Shown: positions 46,627 through 56,199, numbered from the stretch's first letter. The stretch: 64,000 nucleotides of DNA from Notoacmeibacter sp. (GCA_019912385.1 JAIOIW010000105.1:1-64000); one strand, 5' to 3'. Made by a program: numbers and translations. Notes: generated by a model not told the origin, from the letters alone.

Positions 46627-47526
46627 ATGGCGCAAGGGGCCGCGAACAGGAACTGGGGAAATGCCATCGAACGATGGCTCCCGAAGCTCGTGGTCTCGCC
46701 GCTATTCGCAGCGAGCCTGATCTTCGTTTACGGGTTCATTGCCTGGACGACCTACATCTCGTTCACCAAGTCGGGCGTCATGCCCTCCTATGTATTCGAC
46801 GGGCTGGCGCAATATGAGCGCCTGTGGCAGACGCCGCGCTGGTATGTGGCGCTGAGAAACCTGTTCGTCTTTTCCGCGCTGTTCATCGCCATATCGACCG
46901 CCATCGGCATTCTCCTGGCGATCCTGCTCGACCAGCGCATCCGCGCCGAAGGCGTGATCCGCACCATCTATCTCTATCCGATGGCGCTTTCCTTCATCGT
47001 GACGGGGACGGTCTGGAAATGGATCCTCAATCCGGGTCTCGGCATCGAGCGGCTGATGCACCTCGCCGGCTTCGAAAGCTTCAGGTTCGACTGGCTCGTC
47101 AACCCCGATTTCGCGATCTACACCGTCGTCATCGCGGGCGTCTGGCAATCGTCGGGATACGCGATGGCATTGTTCCTGGCTGGCCTGCGTTCGGTCGACG
47201 ACGAGGTGCTCAAGGCCGCTGCCATCGACGGGGCCGGTCCTGCCCGGATCTATACGAGCATCGTGTTGCCGATGATGCGTCCGGTGCTGTTGTCGACCAT
47301 CATCATCCTGGCCCATCTCGCCATCAAGAGCTTCGACCTGGTGATCGCGCTGACCGGCGGTGGCCCGGGTTACGCGACCGACATGCCCGCGACCTTCATG
47401 TATTCCTTCGCCTTCCAGCGCAGCGAACTCGGCGTGGCGGCGGCGAGCGCGGTGATGATGCTGATGACAGTGGTCGCGATCATTGTGCCCTATCTCTATT
47501 CGGAACTCGGGAGGTCGGGACGGTGA
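46627..47526 (+). CDS. Sugar ABC transporter permease 1 (MalF type)
   Basis: The 299-residue protein has six membrane helices and the EAA loop EVLKAAAIDGAGPARIYTSIVLP. The ATG at 46627 was chosen because the hydrophobic N-terminus and homology begin soon after it. It overlaps the second permease by four bases (GTGA). Confidence 0.92.
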   Translation: MAQGAANRNWGNAIERWLPKLVVSPLFAASLIFVYGFIAWTTYISFTKSGVMPSYVFDGLAQYERLWQTPRWYVALRNLFVFSALFIAISTAIGILLAILLDQRIRAEGVIRTIYLYPMALSFIVTGTVWKWILNPGLGIERLMHLAGFESFRFDWLVNPDFAIYTVVIAGVWQSSGYAMALFLAGLRSVDDEVLKAAAIDGAGPARIYTSIVLPMMRPVLLSTIIILAHLAIKSFDLVIALTGGGPGYATDMPATFMYSFAFQRSELGVAAASAVMMLMTVVAIIVPYLYSELGRSGR

Positions 47527-48416
47527 GTTCTTCCGGTGCAAGCGGTATCGTCCGGCGCAAGGGCTGGCGCCGCAACCTGGCGCGATGGACCCTTTACGCG
47601 GCCCTGACGCTGTTCTGCCTCTACTACCTCGCGCCGCTGGTCGTGATGGTTTCGACTTCGGTCAAGTCGCTGGAGGAAATCCGCACCGGCTCGCTGATCA
47701 GCCTGCCGCGCGAGGTGCATCTCGATGCCTGGTCGAAGGCCTGGGATTCCGCCTGCGTCGGCGTGCGCTGCAACGGGCTGAAGCCCTACATGTGGAATTC
47801 CATCGAGATGGTCGTGCCGGCGGTGTTCATTTCGACGCTGCTCGGCGCGCTGAACGGATATGCGCTGACGAAATGGCGCTTCCGCGGAGCCGACGTCATC
47901 TTCGCGCTGATGCTGTTCGGCGCGTTCATCCCCTTCCAGGTGATCCTGCTGCCGATGGCGCGCGCGCTCGGGCTGATGGGTTTGGCAGGGACAATTCCCG
48001 GCCTGATCTTCGTCCACACCGTCTACGGACTTGCCTTCACCACGCTCTTCTTCCGCAATTTCTTCATGGGCGTGTCCGACGGCATCGTGCAGGCGGCCAA
48101 GGTCGACGGCGCCGGTTTCTTCTCGATCTTTTTCCGCATCGTCCTGCCGATGTCGATTCCCGCCATCGTCGTCACTGTCATCTGGCAGTTCACCCAGATC
48201 TGGAACGATTTCCTGTTCGGTGTCGCCTTCACAGTCGGCGACAGCAATCCGGTGACGGTCGCGCTCAACAATGTGGTCAACACATCCACGGGCGTGAAGG
48301 AATACAATGTGGACATGGCCGCCGCGATCATCGCCGCGCTGCCGACATTGCTCGTCTATGTTGTTGCCGGAACCTATTTCGTCCGCGGCCTGTCCGCCGG
48401 CGCCGTGAAAGGATAG
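47523..48416 (+). CDS. Sugar ABC transporter permease 2 (MalG type)
   Basis: The 297-residue protein has six membrane helices; the EAA motif is GIVQAAKVDGAGFFSIFFRIVLP. It starts at a GTG overlapping the stop of permease 1. A loop around DSACVGVRCNGLKPYMWNS is longer than in MalG and occurs in the GtsC/glucose-type group. It lies three bases before the ATPase gene. Confidence 0.92.
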   Translation: MSSSGASGIVRRKGWRRNLARWTLYAALTLFCLYYLAPLVVMVSTSVKSLEEIRTGSLISLPREVHLDAWSKAWDSACVGVRCNGLKPYMWNSIEMVVPAVFISTLLGALNGYALTKWRFRGADVIFALMLFGAFIPFQVILLPMARALGLMGLAGTIPGLIFVHTVYGLAFTTLFFRNFFMGVSDGIVQAAKVDGAGFFSIFFRIVLPMSIPAIVVTVIWQFTQIWNDFLFGVAFTVGDSNPVTVALNNVVNTSTGVKEYNVDMAAAIIAALPTLLVYVVAGTYFVRGLSAGAVKG

Positions 48417-48419
48417 GCC

Positions 48420-49520
48420 ATGTCAGGCATCAGGCTGGAAAAAGTCTTCAAGCGTTTCGGATCGACCGAAGTGATCAAGGGCATCGACCTGGAGATCATG
48501 GATGGCGAATTCGTCGTGCTGGTCGGCCCGTCGGGATGCGGCAAGTCAACGCTGCTGAACCTGGTTGCCGGGCTGGAAACGCTGTCGGGCGGCAACATCA
48601 GGATCGGCGAGAAGATCGTCAACGACATCCCGCCCAAGGACCGGGACATCGCGATGGTATTCCAGTCCTACGCGCTCTATCCGACCAAGAGCGTTCGCGA
48701 CAACATCACCTTCGGCATGGTGACGCGACGCGTGCCCCGCGCCGAACAGGAGGCGGCGGTGGCCGAAGTCAGCGCGCTTCTTCACATCGACGCGCTGCTG
48801 GAACGCAAACCCGGCCAATTGTCGGGCGGCCAGCGCCAAAGGGTGGCGATGGGCCGGGCGCTGGTGCGCAAACCCGACGTTTTCCTGTTCGACGAACCGC
48901 TGTCCAATCTCGACGCCAAGCTTCGCATCGAAATGCGGACCGAGATCAAGAAGCTGCACCAGCGGCTGGGAAAGACGATCGTCTATGTCACCCATGACCA
49001 GATCGAGGCCATGACGCTCGCCACCCGCATCGCCGTGATGGACAATGGACATATCCGCCAGTTCGCCGATCCCGATACGATCTACGAACACCCGGTCGAT
49101 CTTTTCGTCGCCGGTTTCATGGGATCGCCACCGATGAACATGTTACCCGGGCGGCTGGTCCGCGACGGGCCGGCATTGGCTGTTGACACCGGCGACGGGA
49201 TTGTCTTTCCGGTTCCGGCCGAACTCGCCTCGCGCATCAAGGAGCCGGCCGGGCACGAGGTCGTTCTCGGGCTCAGGCCGGAGACGATTTTCGCGGCCGG
49301 GACTGAACTGCCGGGCGCGGACCGCTTCCTGTTTGAACGCCCCGTCGATGTCGTCGAACCGACCGGCCCCGACACGATGATCGTCTTCAATGTCAGCGGG
49401 ACAGACATGATCGCACGTGTCCGGCCGCAGGATGCGGCGGCGCCAGGTGCCGCTTTCCGCTTCGAAGTGGAGATGAACAAGGCTAAGCTGTTCGACAGAA
49501 AGACCGGAATGCGGCTCTGA
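48420..49520 (+). CDS. Sugar ABC transporter ATP-binding protein (MalK/UgpC type)
   Basis: The 366-residue protein has Walker A GPSGCGKST, signature LSGGQRQRVAMGRA, Walker B VFLFDEPLSNLDA and the H-loop YVTHDQIEAM. The C-terminal 120 residues form the TOBE/MalK regulatory domain. It energises the two preceding permeases. The next gene, a glycosyltransferase, begins 16 bases later. Confidence 0.94.
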   Translation: MSGIRLEKVFKRFGSTEVIKGIDLEIMDGEFVVLVGPSGCGKSTLLNLVAGLETLSGGNIRIGEKIVNDIPPKDRDIAMVFQSYALYPTKSVRDNITFGMVTRRVPRAEQEAAVAEVSALLHIDALLERKPGQLSGGQRQRVAMGRALVRKPDVFLFDEPLSNLDAKLRIEMRTEIKKLHQRLGKTIVYVTHDQIEAMTLATRIAVMDNGHIRQFADPDTIYEHPVDLFVAGFMGSPPMNMLPGRLVRDGPALAVDTGDGIVFPVPAELASRIKEPAGHEVVLGLRPETIFAAGTELPGADRFLFERPVDVVEPTGPDTMIVFNVSGTDMIARVRPQDAAAPGAAFRFEVEMNKAKLFDRKTGMRL

Positions 49521-49536
49521 GGAACGGTTTCAAGCC

Positions 49537-50805
49537 ATGAACATCGCGATGTTCACCAACACCTACTCACCGCATGTCGGCGGGGTGGCGCACAGCGTCA
49601 GCGGCCTGGCCGCTGGCCTGCGCGAGATGGGCCACAAGGTCCTGGTCGTCGCGCCTGATTTTCCGGACATGGCGGACAACGAGCCCCACGTCGTGCGGAT
49701 AAGGGCGATGCAGCGCTTCGTCGGCAGCGATTTTTCGATACCGCTGCCGATCACCGGCGTCCTCGGCGCACGGCTCGATACGTTCAAGCCCGATATCGTC
49801 CACTCCCATCACCCCTTCCTGCTTGGCGATACCGCGCTCAGGGTTTCAGCGGCGTGGGATATTCCGGTCGTCTACACGTTTCACACCCGCTACGACCTCT
49901 ACGATCACTATATCGTCCGGGATTCGGACATCCTGAGGCGGCTGGTTCGCAGCCTTTCGATCGGCTACTGCAATCTGTGCAATGCCGTGATCGCGCCGAG
50001 CGAAAGCACGGCCGCCTACCTGGAACAAAATGGCGTGACAGCCCCCGTCACCGTGATCCCGACAGGGGTGGACATCGCCCGAATGAAGGCCGGCAACGGG
50101 AAATTGATCCGCGAGGCGTCACGAATTCCGGCGGATGCGAAGATCGTCGGACATGTCGGGCGCCTGGCACAGGAGAAGAACCTGGCCTACCTGGCACGCG
50201 CGATCGGCCGTTGCCTGGCCGAAAATCCCGATACCCGTGCGCTGATCGTCGGCGATGGCCACATGCGAGCGGAGATGGCGCGGATCCTGGAAAAAAGCGG
50301 TGACGGCGGCCGATCGCATTTCACCGGCATCCTGACCGGGACAAGGCTTGCCGACGCCTATGCGGCGATGGATGTCTTCGCCTTTTCGTCGCTGTCGGAA
50401 ACGCAAGGCCTCGTCCTTGCCGAAGCCGCGGCTGCGGGCGTGCCGGTGGTGGCGCTCGACGCGCCGGGTGCGCGCGAAGTCGTGCGCGACGGCCTGAACG
50501 GGCGCCTGCTGGAAGAAAACGCGGACGAGGCCCGGTTCGCCGATGCGTTGACCCAGATCCTGACGCTCGAACCAGCGATGGCCGCGAAATTCGCGAAAGC
50601 TGCGCGAAAGACCGCCCTATCCTTTTCCACCGATCGTTGCCATGCCCGTGTCCTGGCGCTCTACGATAAATTGCGCGGCGACGAGACGGCATTGAACAGA
50701 AAGGACGACACCCTTTGGCGGACGGCCAAGCGCAGCATCGCGCGCGAGTTCGACATCATCGGCAATATCGCGCATGCCGTCTCCGACGCCGTGCTCATCC
50801 CGTAG
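49537..50805 (+). CDS. GT4-family glycosyltransferase, possible diacylglycerol glucosyltransferase
   Basis: The 422-residue GT-B enzyme has the N-terminal PHVGGVAHSVSGLAAGLREMGH motif and the C-terminal E-x7-E site SETQGLVLAEAAAAGVPVV. Its opening and the HSHHPFLLGDTALR and TFHTRYDLYDHY segments resemble 1,2-diacylglycerol 3-glucosyltransferases that make membrane glycolipids. It is 16 bases after the [16 protein letters not shown] ATPase and 25 before an acyltransferase gene, supporting a glycolipid role, though the acceptor is inference. Confidence 0.85.
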   Translation: MNIAMFTNTYSPHVGGVAHSVSGLAAGLREMGHKVLVVAPDFPDMADNEPHVVRIRAMQRFVGSDFSIPLPITGVLGARLDTFKPDIVHSHHPFLLGDTALRVSAAWDIPVVYTFHTRYDLYDHYIVRDSDILRRLVRSLSIGYCNLCNAVIAPSESTAAYLEQNGVTAPVTVIPTGVDIARMKAGNGKLIREASRIPADAKIVGHVGRLAQEKNLAYLARAIGRCLAENPDTRALIVGDGHMRAEMARILEKSGDGGRSHFTGILTGTRLADAYAAMDVFAFSSLSETQGLVLAEAAAAGVPVVALDAPGAREVVRDGLNGRLLEENADEARFADALTQILTLEPAMAAKFAKAARKTALSFSTDRCHARVLALYDKLRGDETALNRKDDTLWRTAKRSIAREFDIIGNIAHAVSDAVLIP

Positions 50806-50830
50806 CCATGGCGCGGCAAGGATTTGAACC

Positions 50831-51481
50831 GTGAACGGCACAAGTCCCTTTAGGCGCGCCGTTCGCCGTGCGGCCGTACGGTTTGCCGGAACGCTGATCT
50901 GCATCGTCATGGAACTCTGGGCGCTGAGCTGGCGCAAGGACGACCGGGCGCTGGAAAAGCTCGACCGGCTGATTGCGGACGGAGACAGGGTCGCCGCGGT
51001 TTTCTGGCACGGAATGTATTTCCCGCTGTTCGCCCTGGCGCGCGGGCGGCAAGTGATCGTTCTGACGATGGAGTCGTTCCGCGGAGACGTCATCGCCGTA
51101 ATCTGCCACTGGTTCGGCTACACACCGGTCGTGTTGCCAGTGCATGGCGACGGACAGACGGCCGGTCTGCTGAAATCGGTACTGGCCAACAGAACGCCGT
51201 TGATCGCGATCGCGCTGGATGGCCCACTCGGCCCGTATCGAAATGTGAAGCCCGGCTTCGTGGTTCTTGCCGGAATACTCAAATTGCGGATTTTACCGAT
51301 CACCGTTCATTCGCATCCCGTGCGACAGGCCAGGAACCGCTGGGACAAGCGCGAGACGCCCCTGCCCTTCGCGCGCATAACCGTAGCTGTGGGTGACCCG
51401 ATCGACGTGCCCGAAAGGATCGATGCGGAAGGCCTGGCGCGATGGCGCCAGCGAATTGCGGAAGCCATGAACGCGCTGTGA
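50831..51481 (+). CDS. Lysophospholipid acyltransferase-like protein (DUF374)
   Basis: The 216-residue protein has the DUF374/LPLAT features FWHGMYFPLFALARG, an SRFRGD-like MESFRGDVIAVI, and IALDGPLGPYRNVKPGFVVLA. DUF374 members are thought to acylate lipid A precursors or other lipids. An N-terminal hydrophobic segment suggests membrane attachment. It starts at a GTG with AAGGA upstream and ends the [16 protein letters not shown]/glycosyltransferase operon. Confidence 0.85.
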   Translation: MNGTSPFRRAVRRAAVRFAGTLICIVMELWALSWRKDDRALEKLDRLIADGDRVAAVFWHGMYFPLFALARGRQVIVLTMESFRGDVIAVICHWFGYTPVVLPVHGDGQTAGLLKSVLANRTPLIAIALDGPLGPYRNVKPGFVVLAGILKLRILPITVHSHPVRQARNRWDKRETPLPFARITVAVGDPIDVPERIDAEGLARWRQRIAEAMNAL

Positions 51482-51513
51482 TCACGCGATACCGCACAAA
51501 CGCGGCCGCCGCT

Positions 51514-52353
51514 CTAATGCGCAAGCAGGATTGTCCGGTCGGCCTTGTCCATCAGATCCACGGTGGTTCCGCCAAGCAGAAACTCACGCAGGCGGCTGTG
51601 ACCATAGGCGCCCGCCACCACCAGGTCAGCGTCCACGTCGCCGGCATGGCGCATGATAACGGCACCGACGCCTCGCCCCTCGTCGGGCAACCGGTCTATC
51701 GTGACACGGATGCCGTGTCTTGCCAGATAAGCGCCTATCTCGCTGCCGGGTTCCTCACCCTGCCGGTTTTCCCTGGCTTCCGGTTCGACCATCGCGACGT
51801 GAACCATCGAGGCGCGCTTCAGCAAGTCGATGCTGCTGAAGACCGCACGCGCGGCTTCCCGGCTCGAATTCCACGCTATCACGATCCGCTCGGCGTCGGC
51901 GACGGCCAGCCTGCCCTCCGCTGGATAGAGCACGGGTCTTGCGCTTTCAAACAACAGCGCAGTCTGGGCGCGGCTCCAGACCAGCCCCTTGCGCAGCGCG
52001 GGCATCATGGCGATCGACATGTCGCAGTAGCGCCCGTGATTGGCCGCGACGGTCGCGATCATCGCTTCGTCCAGATAGTGAAGCGCCACGTCGCTGGACA
52101 ATTCGCCGGCAGCCAGTTTTTCACGGACTGCTTCGCTCTTTTCGCGCAACAGCGCCATGCCCTCTTCGCGCTCCTTGGTCCACCAGTCGAGCGGGACGGC
52201 ATTGTATATGTCGACAGGCGGCGGCGGCGCGATGCCGATCACCGCAACGCTCAGATGCGCACCGTGCTTGACAGCCAGATCGATTGCCTCGTCGAGAAAC
52301 GACGGATCGTGTTCATCCGCTATGAGCGTGAAAAAGGTCTTGGGCAGTGGCAT
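51514..52353 (-). CDS. Tandem universal stress protein
   Basis: The 279-residue protein holds two Usp domains. The C-terminal one has the ATP-binding pattern G-x2-G-x9-G-T in GAYGHSRLREFLLGGTT; the N-terminal one lacks it. The ATG at 52353 has an AAGGGTG ribosome site and is where homology starts. It is divergent from the RaiA/HPF gene with a near-perfect FNR/FixK box between them. A second tandem Usp is at 62666-63505. Confidence 0.9.
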   Translation of the reverse strand: MPLPKTFFTLIADEHDPSFLDEAIDLAVKHGAHLSVAVIGIAPPPPVDIYNAVPLDWWTKEREEGMALLREKSEAVREKLAAGELSSDVALHYLDEAMIATVAANHGRYCDMSIAMMPALRKGLVWSRAQTALLFESARPVLYPAEGRLAVADAERIVIAWNSSREAARAVFSSIDLLKRASMVHVAMVEPEARENRQGEEPGSEIGAYLARHGIRVTIDRLPDEGRGVGAVIMRHAGDVDADLVVAGAYGHSRLREFLLGGTTVDLMDKADRTILLAH

Positions 52354-52408
52354 CGATTTCACCCTTGATTGATTTACCTTACCGAGCCACCACGGCGCGA
52401 CGCGTTCA

Positions 52409-52422
52409 TTGACACTTGTCAT
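52409..52422. promoter_or_regulatory. FNR/FixK-type box (one mismatch) between uspA-like and HPF genes
   Basis: TTGACACTTGTCAT matches TTGA-N6-TCAA with one mismatch at the last base and keeps the extended palindrome TTGAC-N4-GTCA. It lies 56 bases before the Usp start and 131 before the HPF start. Confidence 0.5.
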
Positions 52423-52552
52423 TGAGCCGCGCGTAACATTTTCGTTTCTGGCAGTATGTTTTTCCCGTGCCTGAAAGGCCGGTAAAAAAGCGGATCGCAG
52501 CCAGCGATCCGGTTCTTTGGCGGTGGGCGCAACGGCAAGCAAGAGGCATATC

Positions 52553-53101
52553 ATGCAGACCCCTCCTTCGATCTCATTTCGCCACATGGACTCCTCGGCC
52601 GCTATCGAGAGCGAGGTCATGCGGCGTATCGAGGATCTGGAGAAGGCCTATCCGCGCATCATCAGCTGCAATGTCGTCATCGACGCGCCGCAGAAGAAGC
52701 ATGTGACGGGCCGCGAATTCCAGGTTTCGGTGAAGGTCCAGGTTCCCGGCCCCGATATCCATGCCACCGAGCATCTTGGACGCAGCACGGCAACCGAAGA
52801 CGTCAACCTCGCCATTCATCGCGCCTTCGATGCCGTGACACGCATCCTGCGCGAGCAAGGCCGCCGCATGGGTCATGTGGAGATGAAGCAACACCCCGAA
52901 ACGGGCCACGGCGAAGTCGACCGGCTTTTCGAGGGCGAAGGATATGGCTTCATCGTCGCCGAGGACGGCAATGAATACTACTTTCAGCGCGACGGCCTGG
53001 TTTCGGGCAACTGGGACGACCTGAAGGTCGGAACCAGGGTCCGGTTCAAGGCCATGGAGGGCGAAAAAGGGCCCTTTGCGGTGGCCGTTTCCCCGATCTG
53101 A
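52553..53101 (+). CDS. Ribosome-associated RaiA/HPF domain fused to cold-shock domain
   Basis: Residues 1-110 form a RaiA/HPF fold (ISFRHMDSSAAIESEVMRRIEDLE, then a basic helix DAVTRILREQGRR) that binds the decoding centre of resting ribosomes. Residues 118-182 form a cold-shock-like OB fold (GEGYGFIVAEDGNEYYF). The ATG at 52553 with AGAGG upstream was chosen. The fusion suggests a protein that binds both ribosome and RNA under stress. It is divergent from a Usp gene. Confidence 0.88.
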   Translation: MQTPPSISFRHMDSSAAIESEVMRRIEDLEKAYPRIISCNVVIDAPQKKHVTGREFQVSVKVQVPGPDIHATEHLGRSTATEDVNLAIHRAFDAVTRILREQGRRMGHVEMKQHPETGHGEVDRLFEGEGYGFIVAEDGNEYYFQRDGLVSGNWDDLKVGTRVRFKAMEGEKGPFAVAVSPI

Positions 53102-53286
53102 GGCGATACGAGGCGGCGAAACGAGCGGGCACAGCGCCGCCTTTTCCCTGACCGGGAATGACGAAACCCGTTCAAGCTATTCCTGAATTGCATGGCGGCC
53201 TCCCGGTCCGGGCGGTTGTTTTTTTGTTGTGCAGTGCACAAATTCAGGACGCGGGAGGTCATCGCAAGTTCAACCGGAGACGACCG

Positions 53287-53445
53287 ATGCGGTTTCTTTC
53301 CCAGATTTTCCATCCCGAGCGCCTGCGTGCGGAGCGCGAACGCGCCTATCTCGAATGTTCGGTGTCGATGGCCGACGTGGAACGGCGCCAGCGCGAGATC
53401 GACGCCGGGCTGTTCCGGCCGCAACGCTGGACGGTCGGCAGATAG
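53287..53445 (+). CDS. DUF3563 family small protein
   Basis: The 52-residue protein matches the DUF3563 pattern: an HPERLRAERERAYLECSVSMAD stretch followed by VERRQREIDAG and an aromatic end. The ATG at 53287 has CCGGAG upstream. No function is known for the family. It stands alone downstream of the HPF gene; the 185 bases between them hold no other feature I recognise. Confidence 0.8.
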   Translation: MRFLSQIFHPERLRAERERAYLECSVSMADVERRQREIDAGLFRPQRWTVGR

Positions 53446-53486
53446 CTTGTGGCCGGTCAACGGATGCCGGCGCCGTCTGGCGCCGG

Positions 53487-55106
53487 TCAATCGCCCTCGG
53501 TATCGATCAGGAGTTCGGGGCGCACATCCATTCCCTTGCCGCTGGTTTCGATCACTGCGAGGTGGAAGCTGATGCGCCAGACGTGATAGGCGACGCGGGC
53601 AAGCCAGCGCATGCCGTCCAGCCTCAGCATCATTGCGCTGGTTCCATAGTGGTGCTGGCGCGCCGATTCGATGGTGCGCATCCGGTATCGCTGATGATGC
53701 CGGCGCAACAAGCTTCGCAGCTTGTCGAAGCGCTTTTCGCCGGCGCCCGTTTCCGCGTTCCCCAAACAGGATTCCAGGCATCCGCGCGTAACGGCCGCAA
53801 GGCGCTTCAACGTGCGGTCCCAGGCCAGCGCCCGGATGCGCTCGGTCTGCCGACAGCGGCCGGCGAGCCTGAACAGATGGTCGAGCGCGTGCATGGCCGA
53901 AATGTAGCGGACGCGCGGCGGACCGCTGATAGGGCCGCCCGCCATCTGCTCGGCGTAGAGCCGGGTCGCCTCGAGCGCTTCGAAGACGACCGCGAGCCGC
54001 TGATAGGCCTCGCCTGTCGGCGCCGGGCCTTTCAGCAGACTGCTGGCGATGGCGAACAGTTCGGCGGTCATTCGCCGGATCGCCGAGCACAACGCATCGG
54101 TCGCGGCGCCTGGATCGGCCAGCAAACCTTCGTCGAGCGGCGCGGTCAACATCGGCCCGCGTTCCGGAACCAGCTTGATGACGAGGCGGGCAAACGCATG
54201 GGTGAACGGCAGAAAAACAAGCACGCCGAGCGCGTTGAACACCGAATGGAAACCCGCAAGCGCGATCTGCTCGTCACCCTCTCCGCCGATCCGTGGCGCG
54301 ACGAATTCGGTGAAAACGTCGATCAGGGCCAGTGCGAACACGGCTGACAGGATGTTGAAGATAACGTGCGCCAAGCCTGTCCGGCGCATCGCCGTCGAGC
54401 CGCCGACGGTTGCAAGCGCCGCCGTGATCGTGGTGCCCACGTTCATCCCGATCACCATCGCCATGGCCTGCGGCAGTGCGATCGCACCGGCCGCCAGTGC
54501 CGCCAGCGCGGCCGCCAGGCCGGCACTCGACGATTGCGTCACGGCGGTAATCACGATTCCGACCGCGACCAGCTCGAGCCTTCCGGCCAGCGTGTCGGCA
54601 GGAAAGCTGGCCGGCGTGATGATGTCCTTCAACGCCGACATGCCAGCCTGCATGCTGTCGAGACCGACGAACAGCAGGCCGAAGCCAGCCAACGCCCATC
54701 CGACCGCGGCAAGGCGCCCGCGGCCGATGAGGTTGGCCAGCGCGCCGAGCGGAATCAGCGGCAGAACCGCTGTACCCAACTTCAACTTGAAGCCCAGCAA
54801 GGCGACGATCCATGCGGTTGCGGTGGTGCCGATATTGGCGCCGAAGATGATGCTCACAGCCTGGGTAAAGGTCAGCATGCCCGCCCCGACTAGGCCGACC
54901 GCGGTTACCGTTATTGCGCTTGACGACTGGAAGATCGCGGTCAGAATACTGCCCGCTGCCACACCCGAAAGCGGCGTCGTCGTCAGCTTGAACAGCACGC
55001 TGCGCAGCGCGTCGCCGGCCAGGCGCCGCAAGCCGTCTGTCATGATGCTCATGCCGATGAGAAATAGCCCGAGCCCGCCAAGAGCCAGCAGCAAATCGCT
55101 TGTCAT
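53487..55106 (-). CDS. Na/Pi cotransporter family protein with PhoU-like C-terminus
   Basis: The 539-residue membrane protein has two inverted halves, each with the QSSSA motif (AIFQSSSAITVTAV and AVTQSSSAGLAAAL) that defines the NptA/SLC34 sodium-phosphate family. About eight membrane segments occupy residues 1-310; the rest is a helical PhoU-like region. It probably moves phosphate with sodium, in either direction. It converges with the DUF3563 gene. Confidence 0.9.
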   Translation of the reverse strand: MTSDLLLALGGLGLFLIGMSIMTDGLRRLAGDALRSVLFKLTTTPLSGVAAGSILTAIFQSSSAITVTAVGLVGAGMLTFTQAVSIIFGANIGTTATAWIVALLGFKLKLGTAVLPLIPLGALANLIGRGRLAAVGWALAGFGLLFVGLDSMQAGMSALKDIITPASFPADTLAGRLELVAVGIVITAVTQSSSAGLAAALAALAAGAIALPQAMAMVIGMNVGTTITAALATVGGSTAMRRTGLAHVIFNILSAVFALALIDVFTEFVAPRIGGEGDEQIALAGFHSVFNALGVLVFLPFTHAFARLVIKLVPERGPMLTAPLDEGLLADPGAATDALCSAIRRMTAELFAIASSLLKGPAPTGEAYQRLAVVFEALEATRLYAEQMAGGPISGPPRVRYISAMHALDHLFRLAGRCRQTERIRALAWDRTLKRLAAVTRGCLESCLGNAETGAGEKRFDKLRSLLRRHHQRYRMRTIESARQHHYGTSAMMLRLDGMRWLARVAYHVWRISFHLAVIETSGKGMDVRPELLIDTEGD

Positions 55107-55167
55107 CTGGCTGGTTTAGCCGATCCGTCGCCCGCCTGCCAGCGGGGCAAGGCGTTCCATGACGGCT

Positions 55168-55917
55168 TTACCACAGTCCGCGCGCGATCAGGATCGCAGC
55201 CGACGCGGCGGACACGCCAAGCAGGATACGACGGAAATTGCGATCGAACATTCCGGCGAAATACGGCGCGGCTGCGATGCCGGCAACCATGGCCGGCAAT
55301 AGCAGGGCGACATGGACGATATCGCGCCGCACGATCAGCCCGTTGACGCCGAGAACAGCGATCAGAACCACGCAGCCAAGCGCGAAAAACGCGCTCATGT
55401 TGGGGCGCGCATGGGCCGGCGTCTGGTCCTGGTAGGCGATCGCCATGGGCGGACCGCCGACCGAAGTGATCGCAGCCGTGATCCCCGACAGCGTTCCCAT
55501 GGCAAACAGCATCGGCATCGTGAAGCGAAGCCTGAGCCCGATAACCGACAATACCACCGAGACCGCGATCATCGAACCGAACAACAGCATGAACTGCTTC
55601 TGCTCGGTGAGCCGGACAAGGATCGCAACGGCGATGAGCGCACCTGCAAAGCGCCCCGAAACCGACCAGCCGACCTCCGGCCAATTGATCCCCTGGCGCG
55701 TCCTGACCATCGCGGTGGCAGCCGTGAACAGGGTCAGGATGATGATCGGATTTGGAACCAGAACGGGGGCGAACAGGGCCAGAAGTGGTGCGGACGTCAG
55801 TCCGAAGCCGACCCCGGCACGGTATTGCACGATCGTAGCGAACGCGACGATGGCCGAGGCAAGCGCATACTGCCACGGCGCCAGGTCAGCAAATACAACA
55901 GCTAGAAAACCGGCCAC
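55168..55917 (-). CDS. TauE/SafE-family sulfite/organosulfonate exporter-like permease
   Basis: The 249-residue protein has seven or eight membrane helices and the two repeated family segments around AGVGFGLTSAPLLALFAPVLVPNP and SGITAAITSVGGPPMAIAY. The GTG at 55917 was chosen because it gives normal family length and has AGAGGCGAA directly before it; the frame extends further but without homology. It follows 61 bases upstream of the Na/Pi gene in the direction of transcription and may be co-transcribed. Confidence 0.87.
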   Translation of the reverse strand: MAGFLAVVFADLAPWQYALASAIVAFATIVQYRAGVGFGLTSAPLLALFAPVLVPNPIIILTLFTAATAMVRTRQGINWPEVGWSVSGRFAGALIAVAILVRLTEQKQFMLLFGSMIAVSVVLSVIGLRLRFTMPMLFAMGTLSGITAAITSVGGPPMAIAYQDQTPAHARPNMSAFFALGCVVLIAVLGVNGLIVRRDIVHVALLLPAMVAGIAAAPYFAGMFDRNFRRILLGVSAASAAILIARGLW

Positions 55918-56163
55918 TTCGCCTCTCTTTGCAGCCCACAGCTTGGCGGCCGGAATCCTGCCCCCGCAACCCGACGAAACATCATGATACACAATCAATT
56001 CTTCACGCCAATTCTTCACGCGTCTCGCCCATATCTTACGACAAGGGCCCCCATTCCCGTCACCCGCGTGGCAATTTCGAAGTAATGCTAGATTTCGCAT
56101 ATATTGTTGTTTACTAAGATATTTACACCTAAGAAAGCTATTTCTAAATAATAACGAAATCGC

Positions 56164-56192
56164 TTGATTATTTCTATTTCCATAGTGATAAT
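56164..56192 (+). promoter_or_regulatory. Strong candidate sigma70 promoter in AT-rich region
   Basis: TTGATT (56164-56169) and GATAAT (56187-56192) are separated by exactly 17 bases. The predicted transcript start, seven to nine bases later, is just at the foot of a hairpin that leads to an intrinsic terminator. Confidence 0.55.
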
Positions 56193-56199
56193 ATTTTTC

